Origin: an uncultured Flavobacterium sp. | GTDB lineage: Bacteria > Bacteroidota > Bacteroidia > Flavobacteriales > Flavobacteriaceae | Direction of reading: 5' to 3' | DNA length: 64,000 bases | Assembly (NCBI GenBank): GCA_913061465.1 | Contig: CAJXSU010000004.1 | Span: forward strand, 18,164 to 82,163 | Shown: positions 31,608 through 43,000 of the stretch, piece after piece | Layout: each line of letters begins with the position of its first letter | How positions within the stretch are numbered: position 1 is the first letter of the stretch | Made by a program: the position numbers and the translations under genes | The notes under the pieces: generated by a model | The model's input: the letters and a program-made list of their open reading frames with translations, nothing else | Databases searched by the model: none | Told to the model about the DNA's origin: nothing

Positions 31608-32006
31608 ATGAAAATAGAAGTATCTAACGGAGAAATTTTGGATAAGTACACTATTTTAGAAATAAAACTTTCTAAAATAAAAGACACTAATAAAATAATT
31701 AATATTAAACATGAGTATACTACATTAACTCCAGATGTAGAGCGTATTTATGATGCTTGTAAAGACTCTAATCAATTAAAAAATTTACACAAAAACTTAT
31801 TGGAAGTAAACAAGAAGTTGTGGAAAATTGAGGATGATATAAGAGAGTGTGAAAGAGCTAATGATTTTGGGAAAACATTTATAGATTTGGCACGAGCAGT
31901 GTATTATGTTAATGATGACCGTTCTGATGTGAAAAAGGAAATTAATATCTTCACAGGGTCAGATTTAGTTGAAGAAAAATCTTATGAAGTGTACAAAAAA
32001 AAATAA
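31608..32006 (+). CDS. DUF6165-like protein
   Basis: MKIEVSNGEILDKYTILEIKLSKIKD...LLEVNKKLWKIEDDIRECE. Confidence 0.65.
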   Translation: MKIEVSNGEILDKYTILEIKLSKIKDTNKIINIKHEYTTLTPDVERIYDACKDSNQLKNLHKNLLEVNKKLWKIEDDIRECERANDFGKTFIDLARAVYYVNDDRSDVKKEINIFTGSDLVEEKSYEVYKKK

Positions 32007-32007
32007 G

Positions 32008-33015
32008 ATGAAGTTTAATCTTTTAATTATGGTGTGCCTTATTTTTTTATTAGGTTGTAAATCTACCTATGAAATCCAAAATTTTAAATTAGAAAACTCA
32101 CCTAAAAAGCCAGATTATAATCTCAGTTCCTCCTGGGCAGTACTTCCATCTTCATATTCATCAGAATTTCAAAACTATGCTTCTAAAGCACCAGATACTC
32201 TCCAGGCAGATGTATTTTATGTATATCCAACTTTAAATTTAGACAACGAAGATCTTCGATGGAATGTCCCTATTGATGATATTGAACAAAATAATAAAGT
32301 TTTAGAAAAAGCAGTTTTAATGCAAGCCTCTGCTTTAGCCATTTCAGGAAAAGTGTATACCCCTTTTTATAGACAAGCACATATTCGGTCTTATAGAATG
32401 TATAATAATGGAGGGAAAGAAGCCTTAGAATTAGCTTATCAAGATGTAAAAAAATCCTTTGAAGTATATTTAAAAAAATATAATAAAGGCAGACCAATTA
32501 TTATATTAAGTCACAGTCAAGGGTCTTCTCACACCTCAAGATTACTGGCTGATTTTTTTGATGGAAAAGAATTACAAAAACAATTAGTTGCTGCGTATAT
32601 TCCTGGAATGAGAATTCAACCCGATCAATTTAATTCAATTCAACCCATGACTAAACCCGGTCAAATAGGCGGTTTTGTTTCTTGGAATACATTTAAGAAG
32701 GGACATTACCCAAAAAAAGACAAAAATTGGTATGCTGGGGGAGTTACTAGTAACCCAGTTACTTGGGACAGTTCAAAATCTACTAGCTTAGAGCAACACA
32801 AAGGTTTTTTGTATACGAACAATAAAATATACGAAAAAGCACTTAAAATCGAAATCACTGATGGTTTGGTATGGTCAAGTAATCCTAAGTTTTCAATGCG
32901 TCTTTTTATGTCTTTAATTAAGAATTATCATTCAGGAGATATAAATTTATTTTGGCAAGATATTAGGGAAAATTCTCTATTAAGATTAAAGACCTATCTA
33001 AAGGGTATTAATTAG
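32008..33015 (+). CDS. DUF3089-like (alpha/beta hydrolase fold) lipoprotein; start refined from 31969 to ATG 32008
   Basis: Lipobox IFLLGCKST directly after the start at 32008; PDTLQADVFYVYPTL; RPIIILSHSQGSSHTSRLL. Confidence 0.85.
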   Translation: MKFNLLIMVCLIFLLGCKSTYEIQNFKLENSPKKPDYNLSSSWAVLPSSYSSEFQNYASKAPDTLQADVFYVYPTLNLDNEDLRWNVPIDDIEQNNKVLEKAVLMQASALAISGKVYTPFYRQAHIRSYRMYNNGGKEALELAYQDVKKSFEVYLKKYNKGRPIIILSHSQGSSHTSRLLADFFDGKELQKQLVAAYIPGMRIQPDQFNSIQPMTKPGQIGGFVSWNTFKKGHYPKKDKNWYAGGVTSNPVTWDSSKSTSLEQHKGFLYTNNKIYEKALKIEITDGLVWSSNPKFSMRLFMSLIKNYHSGDINLFWQDIRENSLLRLKTYLKGIN

Positions 33016-33354
33016 TTTTGTCTTCAAACGTTCAATTTCTTTCTTGCTATTACCAATAAATATTTGCTTATCTATAATAAAAACAGGGCGTTTTAAAAAA
33101 GTATATTCATCCAAAATAAATTGACGGTATTCTTTTTCAGTAATCAATTTATTTTTTAACTCCATTTCTTTGTATTTTTTAGCCCGTTTATTAAAGAGAG
33201 CCTCATAACTATTAGATAAAGAATACATTTCTTCTAATTGAGATACAGTTATTGGGTTGGTTTTAATTTCTTGTTTTTCAAAACCAACTAAACTTAACTC
33301 TTTTAAAATTCTTCGGCAGGTATCACATGTTTGTAAAAAATATACTTTCTTCAT
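32998..33354 (-). CDS. ArsC/Spx-family thioredoxin-fold protein
   Basis: VYFLQTCDTCRRILKEL (CxxC); FLKRPVFIIDKQIFIG. Confidence 0.8.
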   Translation of the reverse strand: MKKVYFLQTCDTCRRILKELSLVGFEKQEIKTNPITVSQLEEMYSLSNSYEALFNKRAKKYKEMELKNKLITEKEYRQFILDEYTFLKRPVFIIDKQIFIGNSKKEIERLKTKLINTL

Positions 33355-33392
33355 TTATAAAAAATTATCTTTGATAAAATTACATCAAAAAA

Positions 33393-33848
33393 ATGAAGGT
33401 ACAATTCGATATTCTAACAAAAACAAGATCGATAATTTTATATTATATAAAAGAATTAAGTCTAGATCAACTTCATATTATTCCAGATGGCTTTAACAAT
33501 AATATTGCTTGGAATATTGCTCATTTAGTAGTGACTCAACAATTATTACATTATAAGCTTTCAGGTAATGATTGTTTAGTTTCAGATGAATTAATTGCTG
33601 CTTATCAAAAAGGAACTTCACCCTCTGTTGAGTTCTCTCAACAAGCTTTTGATGAGGTTTTAGAATTATTTCAGGGCTTGCCAAGTACATTAGAGGAAGA
33701 TTTTGAAGCAGGGATTTTTAAAGAATATTCAGCGTACAAAACTAGCACTGGTTTTGTTATTGATTCAATGGAAAAGGCTATTATTTTTAATAATTTTCAT
33801 GAATCTCTTCATTTAGGAGTTATTATGTCACTTAAAAAACTAGTTTAA
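33393..33848 (+). CDS. DinB family protein
   Basis: IIPDGFNNNIAWNIAHLVVTQQLLHYKLSG; FHESLHLGVIMSLKK (DinB His motifs). Confidence 0.9.
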   Translation: MKVQFDILTKTRSIILYYIKELSLDQLHIIPDGFNNNIAWNIAHLVVTQQLLHYKLSGNDCLVSDELIAAYQKGTSPSVEFSQQAFDEVLELFQGLPSTLEEDFEAGIFKEYSAYKTSTGFVIDSMEKAIIFNNFHESLHLGVIMSLKKLV

Positions 33849-33871
33849 TTATTTGATTTTTTTGACATTCA

Positions 33872-35515
33872 CTATTGTAATTCGCTAATAGTTATATCAA
33901 TAGGCAACAGCCAATTAGCCCTTACCTCTTGTATCTCAGGAAAGTATTCTACATGCTCTGGTTGTTTTTTATCTAAATAATTTCCAGTATCCCATATTCC
34001 ATTTCGGTTTAAATCGTAGATGATTCTAATTTTATATTTTTTGGGAATTAATAGATCAAATGAAATTTTCTTGTTTTTAGAAGAAGTTTCTTGAACAACA
34101 GTGGCATCATTAATATCAGTTAATTGTATAATAACAGGTATGTTTTTAGGATTTTGAATAGTTAATGATATCTCTCCGTAATCTTCGGTTCCTCGAGTTC
34201 TAAAAAGGGAACTTATGGTATCATTTGTTGTATTAAAAATATCAGTTAGCGCATTTGGATATAAATTAACCTTATAAGGTTTTTTTTGTTTTTTTTCAAA
34301 AAGGAAGCCAACCTTACTCTCTCTTTTTGAGATAAATGTTTTGTAAGAAAAACGAATACTATCTGTGTGATTAAAATCGATTTTTGAAGTATCAATTTTA
34401 ACAATAGGATTATTTGTAACAAAAAACAATGTATCCTTTAAGTTTAATATTCCTCCCGTTATATCGGTTACTTTTAGTGAATCTAACTCTTTCTTCCTCA
34501 ACTTAACTGTTACGGTATCAATAACAGCATTGTTACTTATTTTAAAAATCAAAGAGTCTTTGTCAATTAGTGAATGCCATAAGTTTAATGTGTCTTTCCC
34601 TTTTTCAGGAAAAATAATGGTTTTAAAGTTATCAGGAACTGTTGATAATGTTTCTATCTTAAGATCATTTGGTTTGCCTTGATAACTAAAAGTTAATTGC
34701 CCTTTTCTAAATTCTTTTCCACGTTTAAATATATACGGTAACTCTTCTTTAAAGATTAAAATTGCATCACTAATAATACTATCCCTAGGCAATGAAATGG
34801 TGTCTCTTAAAAACCCTATTTCATCAGTTTTAGGATTAAAAATATAATCGCTTCTTACCTCATTTAAAGCCACTAAAAGATAGTTTCCTTTTCTAAGATT
34901 TGTAAATTGATAATTAGAGGAATCTAAAGAACTTGTTACATAATCTGGCTTTCTATTATAAACAGCAGAATCCGTGTAAGAACTATCTAATCTGAACAAC
35001 AAGAGCTTTATATCTTCAACACTTTCAGATTTAAACGAATTTTTGACATTTCCAGATAAGTTTAGCGAATCTATATAGGATCCAGTAGAAAATACATATT
35101 TAAAACGCTCAAGAGTGTTTGCTTCATTATTGTCTTGAACACTATTTCCAAAATCAAAAATATAAGTTGAATTATCCTTTAAGGTATCTAAAATTTTAAT
35201 ATTGATAAACTTACTTGGACTTCCTTGGGGTGATATTATTGATGGGTTTGCAGGATTTAATGGTGGCGAAACAATAAGTTGTTTTCTGAGATCTTTTAAT
35301 TTTATATACTCATTGAAGTATATGTTTATTTCCTTTTTATCAAAGTTAGTAGTTTCATAAGGAGGATTTGAAGTCACAAATAGAGGCGCATCTTCATCCT
35401 TAGGACCTCCATCAGGTCTTCCTTTTTTTGCACATTGTGAAAAAGATAACACTAGGAAAATTAAAAATAAATGCTGTATTTTTCTCAACTCAAATAATTT
35501 ACTACAAATAAACAA
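33872..35515 (-). CDS. Ig-like (SbsA/Big_5) domain lipoprotein
   Basis: Lipobox-like LSFSQCAKKGRPDGGPKDEDAPLFVTSNPP; NIYFNEYIKLKDLRKQLIVSPPL; RIIYDLNRNGIWDTGNYL. Confidence 0.85.
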   Translation of the reverse strand: MFICSKLFELRKIQHLFLIFLVLSFSQCAKKGRPDGGPKDEDAPLFVTSNPPYETTNFDKKEINIYFNEYIKLKDLRKQLIVSPPLNPANPSIISPQGSPSKFINIKILDTLKDNSTYIFDFGNSVQDNNEANTLERFKYVFSTGSYIDSLNLSGNVKNSFKSESVEDIKLLLFRLDSSYTDSAVYNRKPDYVTSSLDSSNYQFTNLRKGNYLLVALNEVRSDYIFNPKTDEIGFLRDTISLPRDSIISDAILIFKEELPYIFKRGKEFRKGQLTFSYQGKPNDLKIETLSTVPDNFKTIIFPEKGKDTLNLWHSLIDKDSLIFKISNNAVIDTVTVKLRKKELDSLKVTDITGGILNLKDTLFFVTNNPIVKIDTSKIDFNHTDSIRFSYKTFISKRESKVGFLFEKKQKKPYKVNLYPNALTDIFNTTNDTISSLFRTRGTEDYGEISLTIQNPKNIPVIIQLTDINDATVVQETSSKNKKISFDLLIPKKYKIRIIYDLNRNGIWDTGNYLDKKQPEHVEYFPEIQEVRANWLLPIDITISELQ

Positions 35516-35554
35516 TATATTTTTTGGAATTAAATGTCAGAAAATTGTTAATTT

Positions 35555-36310
35555 TTACTCAGTTAAAGCGATTGTGACTACGCTTATTTTTAAATTCTCT
35601 ACTTTCAACAATTCAATACAGCATGCTTCAAGCGTGGCACCTGTAGTAACCACATCGTCTATTAGAAGTACATGCTTATCTATAAGAGTAATTGGGTTTT
35701 TTATGCTAAAATTATTCATGAGACTTTTAAATCGTTCTACTCTCTTTTTGAAAGTTTGTGTTTTTGTCGCTGTATTTCTAATCAAAACACCTTCAAGATA
35801 TTCAATATTTAAAATACTACTTAAACTTTTCCCAAACTTAGTCAACTGATTATAACCACGAAGTCTGAACTTATCTTTATGAAGTGGAACAGGAATAATG
35901 AAGTCTATATTACTAAACGAATTGGTTTCTAATAGTTGTTGGCCAAACCATTCTCCTAAAAAGACTCCAACCTTTTCATTATTTTTATATTTTAACTGAT
36001 GAATTAGTTTTTTTACTTTTCCAGTTGGATGATAATATAAAAAAGAAGCTCCCTTTTCAAGAAAAACTCTCCCCTCTAACATTTGTATTAATGGGTTAGA
36101 TTTAACATCACTATTATCTATAAAGGGTAAATCTAATCTACATTCTATACAAACTATCTTTTCTTGGTCTAATAAATATTGATCACAACATACACAAACA
36201 TCAGGATAGAACAGATTAAAAAGATTTTGTAATCCTTTCATTTTCTTAGCGTTTTTAGTGAAGATACTAAAAAACAAGAATTCTGTAGCATCAAATACAT
36301 AAAGTAGCAT
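35555..36310 (-). CDS. comF: ComF family / phosphoribosyltransferase-like protein (start more likely 36241, MKGLQNLF)
   Basis: N-terminal zinc-finger-like CVCCDQYLLDQEKIVCIECR; LIHQLKYKNNEKVG; HVLLIDDVVTTGATLEAC (PRPP motif). Confidence 0.9.
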   Translation of the reverse strand: MLLYVFDATEFLFFSIFTKNAKKMKGLQNLFNLFYPDVCVCCDQYLLDQEKIVCIECRLDLPFIDNSDVKSNPLIQMLEGRVFLEKGASFLYYHPTGKVKKLIHQLKYKNNEKVGVFLGEWFGQQLLETNSFSNIDFIIPVPLHKDKFRLRGYNQLTKFGKSLSSILNIEYLEGVLIRNTATKTQTFKKRVERFKSLMNNFSIKNPITLIDKHVLLIDDVVTTGATLEACCIELLKVENLKISVVTIALTE

Positions 36311-36319
36311 TGATTTTTC

Positions 36320-36349
36320 TTGAAAAATTTCTTTATTCCTTTATCTTTG
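36320..36349 (+). promoter_or_regulatory. Bacteroidetes-type promoter for glyS: TTG - 19 nt - TATCTTTG
   Basis: TTG 36320-36322 and TATCTTTG 36342-36349, 8 nt before the glyS ATG at 36358; matches the known TTG/TTTG...TAnnTTTG consensus. Confidence 0.7.
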
Positions 36350-36357
36350 CAAAGATT

Positions 36358-37899
36358 ATGGCACAAAAAGAAGATCAGTTTAAAAAGGTATTATCACACG
36401 CAAAAGAATACGGGTATATTTTTCAATCTAGTGAAATATATGATGGCTTAAGTGCGGTATATGATTATGCTCAAAATGGAGTAGAATTAAAAAAGAATAT
36501 TAGAGAGTATTGGTGGAAATCTATGGTACAAATGCATCAAAATATAGTTGGATTAGACGCTTCTATATTGATGCACCCAACCACATGGAAAGCTTCGGGT
36601 CATGTAGATGCTTTTAATGATCCTTTAATCGATAATAAAGATTCAAAAAAAAGATACAGAGCAGATGTTTTAATTGAAGATTACTGTGCGAAAATTGAAG
36701 GAAAAATAAATAAAGAAGTATCGAAAGCGGCAAAACGTTTTGGAGAAAATTTTAACAAAGAAGAGTTTTTATCAACCAATGGAAGAGTTATTGGATATCA
36801 AGAAAAGATAAAAACAATTTTATCAAGAATGGGAGCTTCTCTAGAAAAAGAGGATCTTAAAGATGTAAAAGCTCTTATAGAAGAATTAGAAATAGTAGAT
36901 CCATTAACAGGTTCAAAAAATTGGACAGATGTAAAACAATTTAACTTAATGTTTGGGACTCAGCTGGGAGCATCTGCAGAGAGTTCAATGAAAGTATATT
37001 TACGTCCAGAAACCGCTCAAGGAATTTTTGTTAATTTCTTAAATGTTCAAAAAACAGGAAGAATGAAAATTCCATTTGGAATTGCTCAAACTGGAAAAGC
37101 ATTTAGAAATGAAATTGTTGCTAGGCAATTTATTTTTAGAATGCGTGAGTTTGAACAAATGGAAATGCAGTTTTTTGTTAAGCCAGGCACACAGAAAGAT
37201 TGGTATGAGCATTGGAAAGAGACTCGATTAAAATGGCATAAATCATTAGGAATGGGTGATGAGAATTATCGATTTCACGATCATGATAAATTAGCTCATT
37301 ATGCAGATGCAGCATCTGATATTGAGTTCAACTTCCCATTCGGGTTTAAAGAATTAGAGGGAATTCACTCAAGAACAGATTTTGACCTAAAAGCTCATGA
37401 AGAATTTTCAGGAAAAAAATTACAATACTTTGATCATGAAGATAATACAAGCTATACCCCATATGTGGTAGAAACCTCTATTGGATTAGATAGAATGTTT
37501 TTGGCGGTATTTTCAAATTCATTGGTTGAAGAAGAATTAGAGAACAATACAACTAGGACTGTATTAAAGCTTCCTGCTGTTTTAGCTCCTACCAAAGCCG
37601 CTGTATTTCCTTTATTAAAAAAAGACGGATTACCAGAAGTAGCACGTCAAATTATAGAAGATTTAAAATGGGATTTTAATGTTTTCTATGATGAGAAGGA
37701 TGCCGTTGGTAAACGCTATAGAAGACAAGATGCTGCTGGAACACCTTTTTGTATAACTGTAGATCATGAGACTTTAGAAAATAATACAGTGACTATTCGT
37801 CACAGAGATACAATGAAGCAACAGCGTGTTAACATTTCTGAATTAAAAAAGATTATAAATCAAGAAGTTGACGCGAAAAATTGGCTTACAAACATGTAA
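36358..37899 (+). CDS. glyS: Glycyl-tRNA synthetase; start refined from 36310 to ATG 36358
   Basis: YGYIFQSSEIYDGLSAVYDYAQNGVELK; YLRPETAQGIFVNF; GIAQTGKAFRNEI. Confidence 0.97.
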   Translation: MAQKEDQFKKVLSHAKEYGYIFQSSEIYDGLSAVYDYAQNGVELKKNIREYWWKSMVQMHQNIVGLDASILMHPTTWKASGHVDAFNDPLIDNKDSKKRYRADVLIEDYCAKIEGKINKEVSKAAKRFGENFNKEEFLSTNGRVIGYQEKIKTILSRMGASLEKEDLKDVKALIEELEIVDPLTGSKNWTDVKQFNLMFGTQLGASAESSMKVYLRPETAQGIFVNFLNVQKTGRMKIPFGIAQTGKAFRNEIVARQFIFRMREFEQMEMQFFVKPGTQKDWYEHWKETRLKWHKSLGMGDENYRFHDHDKLAHYADAASDIEFNFPFGFKELEGIHSRTDFDLKAHEEFSGKKLQYFDHEDNTSYTPYVVETSIGLDRMFLAVFSNSLVEEELENNTTRTVLKLPAVLAPTKAAVFPLLKKDGLPEVARQIIEDLKWDFNVFYDEKDAVGKRYRRQDAAGTPFCITVDHETLENNTVTIRHRDTMKQQRVNISELKKIINQEVDAKNWLTNM

Positions 37900-37924
37900 T
37901 AAATTTATACTTATAAAAACTAAA

Positions 37925-37947
37925 AGCCTCATCATTTAGATGAGGCT
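37925..37947 (+). terminator. Rho-independent-type hairpin after glyS
   Basis: agcctcatc-attta-gatgaggct followed by ctttta. Confidence 0.8.
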
Positions 37948-37971
37948 CTTTTAGTTTAAGACGTTAGTAAA

Positions 37972-39270
37972 CTAGTTGTTATTAGCTAAAGCACTGTATA
38001 CTATTTTTTCTAATTTTGTATTAATATCATTATTAAATGGAGAAGACAACACTTGTCTTAATTGAATAACAATTAAATCATTTACTGGATCTATCCAAAA
38101 TACAGTACTGAATGCACCACCCCAGCTATAGGTTCCTTTTGGTCGCGAAGGGTGATTCTTGGCAACATCAAAACCAAAACCAAAAGTCATTGGTCCCCAA
38201 GGGTAGGGAACGGAACCAAGTTGGTCTTCATGCATTGATTTTGCTGTTTCTTTTTTCAAGATTTGTGCACCGTCTAATTCACCATTATTTAACATTGCTT
38301 GACAAAATAAAAGGTAATCTCTTGCAGTACCAGTCATTCCGCTTCCACCTGATAAATATGATTTGGCTCCATCAGTAGGATAATCTGCGATGTACATTTT
38401 ACCCATTTGATCAACTTGCATGTTTGTACCATCCTTCATAGGAATATAAACCTTGGTTAAATTCTTTTTTTCAGAACCGTCAAAATAAAAATCCAATCTT
38501 TCAATTCCTAAGGGTTTGGTTATGTTTGTGCGAATATAATCGTCAAGTTTTTCGCCAGAGGCCACTTCAACTACATGTCCTAATACATCTGTATTTAAAC
38601 CATACATCCATTTTTTACCAGGCTCATGCATTAGTGGTAAATCACCCAATTTATAAGCTACATCTTTAATGTCCATATTAAGATTGGTACTTAAGTCTGG
38701 AACATCATTTTTGTCATAGATAGCTCCGTTTACAGAGGGGTTCATAAAACCGTATGGAACTCCAGCAGTATGGGTTAACAATTGACGAATTGTTGGAATA
38801 GATTCTGACGGCTTAGAAGTATATGTGCTATCAGCTGGATTAAAATCAGTCAAAACTTCAGTTTCATTGAAAGATGTAATATATTTTCCAACAGGATCAT
38901 CTAAATTCAATTTCCCTTGCTCAATTAATTGCATGGCAGCTACAGAAACAATAGGTTTTGTCATAGAAGCCATTCTAAATAAGTGGTCTTTTCTGTAGGG
39001 CTCAGTTCTTAATGAATCTGACCAACCAACCTCAGATTCATAAATAATTTTACCGTTCTTAGCTATTAAAGTAACAGCACCAGGGTATTTTTTTGCATCT
39101 ACAAAATCCATTACCATTTTGTCTATTTTGACAAGGCTGTCAGAAATCATACCCACTTCTTTGGGTGTTGCAAATTGAAATTTATCAGATGTTTTATTTT
39201 GTTGTTGTTCTGAACAAGAACTTAATAAAAAACAAACAGTAAGTGATAAGATGAGCGTAATTTTATTCAT
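37972..39270 (-). CDS. Serine hydrolase, class C beta-lactamase family, lipoprotein
   Basis: Lipobox LLSSCSEQQ; FRMASMTKPIVSVAAMQL (SxxK); MYGLNTDVLGHVVEVASGEKLDDYI (YxN). Confidence 0.94.
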   Translation of the reverse strand: MNKITLILSLTVCFLLSSCSEQQQNKTSDKFQFATPKEVGMISDSLVKIDKMVMDFVDAKKYPGAVTLIAKNGKIIYESEVGWSDSLRTEPYRKDHLFRMASMTKPIVSVAAMQLIEQGKLNLDDPVGKYITSFNETEVLTDFNPADSTYTSKPSESIPTIRQLLTHTAGVPYGFMNPSVNGAIYDKNDVPDLSTNLNMDIKDVAYKLGDLPLMHEPGKKWMYGLNTDVLGHVVEVASGEKLDDYIRTNITKPLGIERLDFYFDGSEKKNLTKVYIPMKDGTNMQVDQMGKMYIADYPTDGAKSYLSGGSGMTGTARDYLLFCQAMLNNGELDGAQILKKETAKSMHEDQLGSVPYPWGPMTFGFGFDVAKNHPSRPKGTYSWGGAFSTVFWIDPVNDLIVIQLRQVLSSPFNNDINTKLEKIVYSALANNN

Positions 39271-39354
39271 TTTAATTAATTTTGATTTGAAGTTAAATTA
39301 TTGAAAAATTAATGTTCTTTACTAAAAGCTTAACAATATACGTTTTTTGAAGTT

Positions 39355-39915
39355 TTAAAAACGCTTCCCAATTGACAAACCAACTCTACCCGCTACTTTA
39401 ATTGGGTCATAAGAATCTTCACTGTTATTTAATATGTTCCTACCAATTCCACCAAATATTTCAGCAACAAAACCACTTTTTGTTACCCATTTACCCCCAA
39501 CAGAAACTCCTAATGAAAATTCAGTTATATTTTTTTCAGTATTGCTATTAATAGATCCTTCATAATCATAATCGTAGAAGAGGTCTTTATAACGATGTAG
39601 CATACCAAAACCTTCTATAAAAAAACCTCTTGCATATTTGTTAGAGAAATAAACTCTATAGTTGGGTGTAATTGAAAAATTTCTGTAGGAATCAAAATTA
39701 TCATTTTCATCAAATCCAAACTGAACGTCAACTCCAAAAGAAGCCTCCTTATTAATTAAATATTCATAGGACACATCTATCCATCCTGAGGCTATAAGCG
39801 TTAATGCATTTAAAGTAATTTCATTTTTCTTGTCAGTATCTTGAGGTATGGATTTTTCTTGAGCATTTGAAATTGTTGTGTAAAAACATAGTATTATTAA
39901 AGCAATTTTTTTCAT
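39355..39915 (-). CDS. Putative outer-membrane beta-barrel protein (DUF3575-like)
   Basis: Signal peptide; LNALTLIASGWIDVSYEYLINKEASFGVDVQFGF; terminal GRVGLSIGKRF. Confidence 0.65.
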   Translation of the reverse strand: MKKIALIILCFYTTISNAQEKSIPQDTDKKNEITLNALTLIASGWIDVSYEYLINKEASFGVDVQFGFDENDNFDSYRNFSITPNYRVYFSNKYARGFFIEGFGMLHRYKDLFYDYDYEGSINSNTEKNITEFSLGVSVGGKWVTKSGFVAEIFGGIGRNILNNSEDSYDPIKVAGRVGLSIGKRF

Positions 39916-40043
39916 AAAATTTATTTTTTTTATTGTGGCAAATGTAATTAAGTATAGTTAACAAACAATATTTAGATTTATTAAAAAATAAATATTAAAA
40001 CCGTACACTTATTTTCATCATAATTACCAATAATTATACCAAA

Positions 40044-43000
40044 TTAAAATATAGCTTTTAAATTAATTGATCCTGTGTGAATAGTTTTAGAATTTAAACT
40101 CTTTCTTCCTTTATAATTAAGGTTTAAGTTTAAGTAGGAATTAAGTTTTTTACTCCATAAAAAAGACCAGGTGTAATTTGTTCCTTCTTGAAGACCTTCT
40201 AACATTTGATATCCAACAGGTGAGTTGGGGTTTCCATCAAAATCATTAAAAAAAGTTGTAAAATTTGCATTAAATTGTGTTCTTGACTTTCCTTGGTAAA
40301 AATATTCAACTCCAATTTTCTGCTGTTTTAATTTTTCATAATCTGCGAGGTTGTTTTTTTTATCTTTTATATGATAAAATGCTGAAAATCGGTTTTCATT
40401 ATCTAAAACATAACTTATTTTTGGTTGAAATGCATAGGTGTTTATTTGATAATTTCTGTTATTAAAGTTTTCCGTTTCTAAATTATTTTCAGAAAGTTTT
40501 CCTTGTAAATCTAGCAACCAAAATTTACCTAATAGATGTTGAAATTCTAATTGTTTGTAGCTAGTTTCCGTAGCTTGGTTTCCAATGATATACTGCTGTT
40601 TATTGTTTGCATTAGCAAAGGTGTACGTTGTACTAAAATTTTGTAATCCTCTGTTAAAATACAGGCTGTTTTTAATATTAAAATTTACACTTATTTGTTG
40701 TTCCTTATTCACGTTAAATGGGTTTAAGTTAAATGAATTACGAGTTCGCTTTAGCTCATTATTACTGCTTAAAAAAAATTGATTGTGGAAGTGTGATAGC
40801 ACCTTTTTCAGCCCTTCTTTTGTACTCCATTGACTTGCGTTTATTGTAATTGATTGATTTATTTTAGCACTTTGAGTTGCTGTAAACTGAAGATTTGGAA
40901 GCGGAACACGTAAGAAGTTTGCTTGGTCTTGAAATTCAGCAATTTCAAATTCATCAAATTCTTGAATTCCATTATCATTATAATCAATCCATGTATAATA
41001 CCCTTGACCAGATTCTACCTCAATATAAACAAAATCTTGTTGTGCTACATTTCCCGAAGAGGTTTCATATCGAGTTCCCAAAGTGACAAAATTTTTAAAT
41101 AATCGTTGGTTATAAATAACTCTTGAATTTAAAGCTTTCTGATTTTCTGAAAATCTATTTTCAGTTTCCCTATAATTTGCATATAAGGAAAGATTAGTTT
41201 GTTCATTTTGTATAAGCTTAGCATCTAAATAGTATGTTTTTCTATTGTTAATTTGGGTAAATGAGTTATTTCTTATGCTGTCGTTGTCTCTGTAGTTATA
41301 GCCAATTTTTGTGAAAACTTTAGTGGTGTCACCTATACCTAAATACCCTTCATATTCTTTAAATTGATGATTGCTGAGAAGGGCTTCTCTTGTTGATGTT
41401 TTAATCCCATTATTTGATTCAAGATTTAAAAAACCTCCTATCCATACTTTTTTAAAACTTTGCTCTACCCCAGTTTTAACTCTAAGAAATGAGTTTTCTT
41501 GAATGTCAGAATTATTTATCAAATAGCTACTGCTATTATAAATTGAGGTATTACCGAAATTCATTTCAGAGGTAACAATATGTTTGTGTCCCTTAAAATT
41601 ATTTGAAAACTGAAGTTGTTGAAAAGCGTAGGTTAAAAAATTATCTTTATTTTTTTTTAAACTCAAATCAATTCCTATTTGTTGTTGATTTCCTGTAGGG
41701 TTATTTAAATTCCAATCTCTATTAAATTCTACAGATTGAAAACGTTGAATGGTGTTAAAATTTCTATGAATAAAAAGATAATTTACATCACTTAACAGTT
41801 TCCATTTCTTGTCAAGTAATACTTGTTGCCAGGCAAGCTTAGTTGCTATTCCTTTGTTTTGTTCGTTATCTAGTGTTGAAAATAAATTCTGATCACTGTT
41901 GCTTAAAGCTACCTCAGCTGATATCGATGTTTTTTCACTAGGTTTATAAGAAGAATTTAGAACAGCTACTTGTAATTTAGTAGGTGCAATTAATTGTGTA
42001 ATTGGGTTGTAACTCCCTAAATTAGTTCCCACGTATACAAATACATTTCCATTAGCATAGGTATCACTCAATGAGTAATCTCCTTGGTTAGTGCCAACAT
42101 TACTAAAGGTTACGTTAAATAAGTCATCATTTTGATTGGTAGAATATTCAAAATATTCCTCATTTCCAACTTGCACTTTCTTATAAAGAATTCTGTTGGC
42201 ATCATAAACATCAGGATAAGCACTTTCTCCAACCATTAAATCTTGATTGTTACCTGCATTAGCTAAAATTTGTTTTTGTTCGGCTGTTAAATTTACTTGT
42301 ATGGGTTGATTTTTAACATCATTTTCATTGTAAAAATAACCAGAAATTTCAACCTTTTCACTTTTGTATTCTGCTCTTTCATAGCTAATAAAACGGGTAT
42401 AATTTCTATTTGAAAATTGAAATTCAACTCGAATACGCATATCATTGGTTATTGGGAATGTGGTATTAAACCGTATTTCTCCAATATTATAATCTATTAG
42501 ATAGTCTTCATCTGTTCCTTTTCTAATCTCAGAGCCATTTACAAATACTTTTTCACTTCCAGAAATGATTACAAAATTTGGTTCATTATTAGGGCCGAAT
42601 ATTTTATAAGGTCCTTGATTTCCCTCAATTCCAATAAAATTATAGGAACTAAACTGACCTCTAACTATGGCACCAGAGGCAGCAACTTTTGTGTTGGAGT
42701 TTAATGAGGCTTCTACTTCAAGCCCAGACACTTGTTTTTCAAAGGCTAAAAAATAACTATTTTTATTATTTAAACTTACATCTCCTGCTTTTACTCGCCA
42801 ATCTTTACTGTAAAGTTCAATGAAAATTCGATCAAAATCTGTAATGCTCTGAGAATACCCATTGTCTTGTAATGGAATATTGGTGTCAAAGATATTTGCC
42901 CGAATTGCTACTTTATCTGATAGTTTGCCTTCTAAGTTGATATCCATAGAAGAATTTGCTACAGTACTTTGATTATTTCCTGAGGTTATTCCTCTATTAA

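Noticed and set aside
36310-36357. Tracked N-terminal extension of glyS (MIFLEKFLYSFIFAKI)
   Set aside because: Contains the glyS promoter; the real start is ATG 36358.
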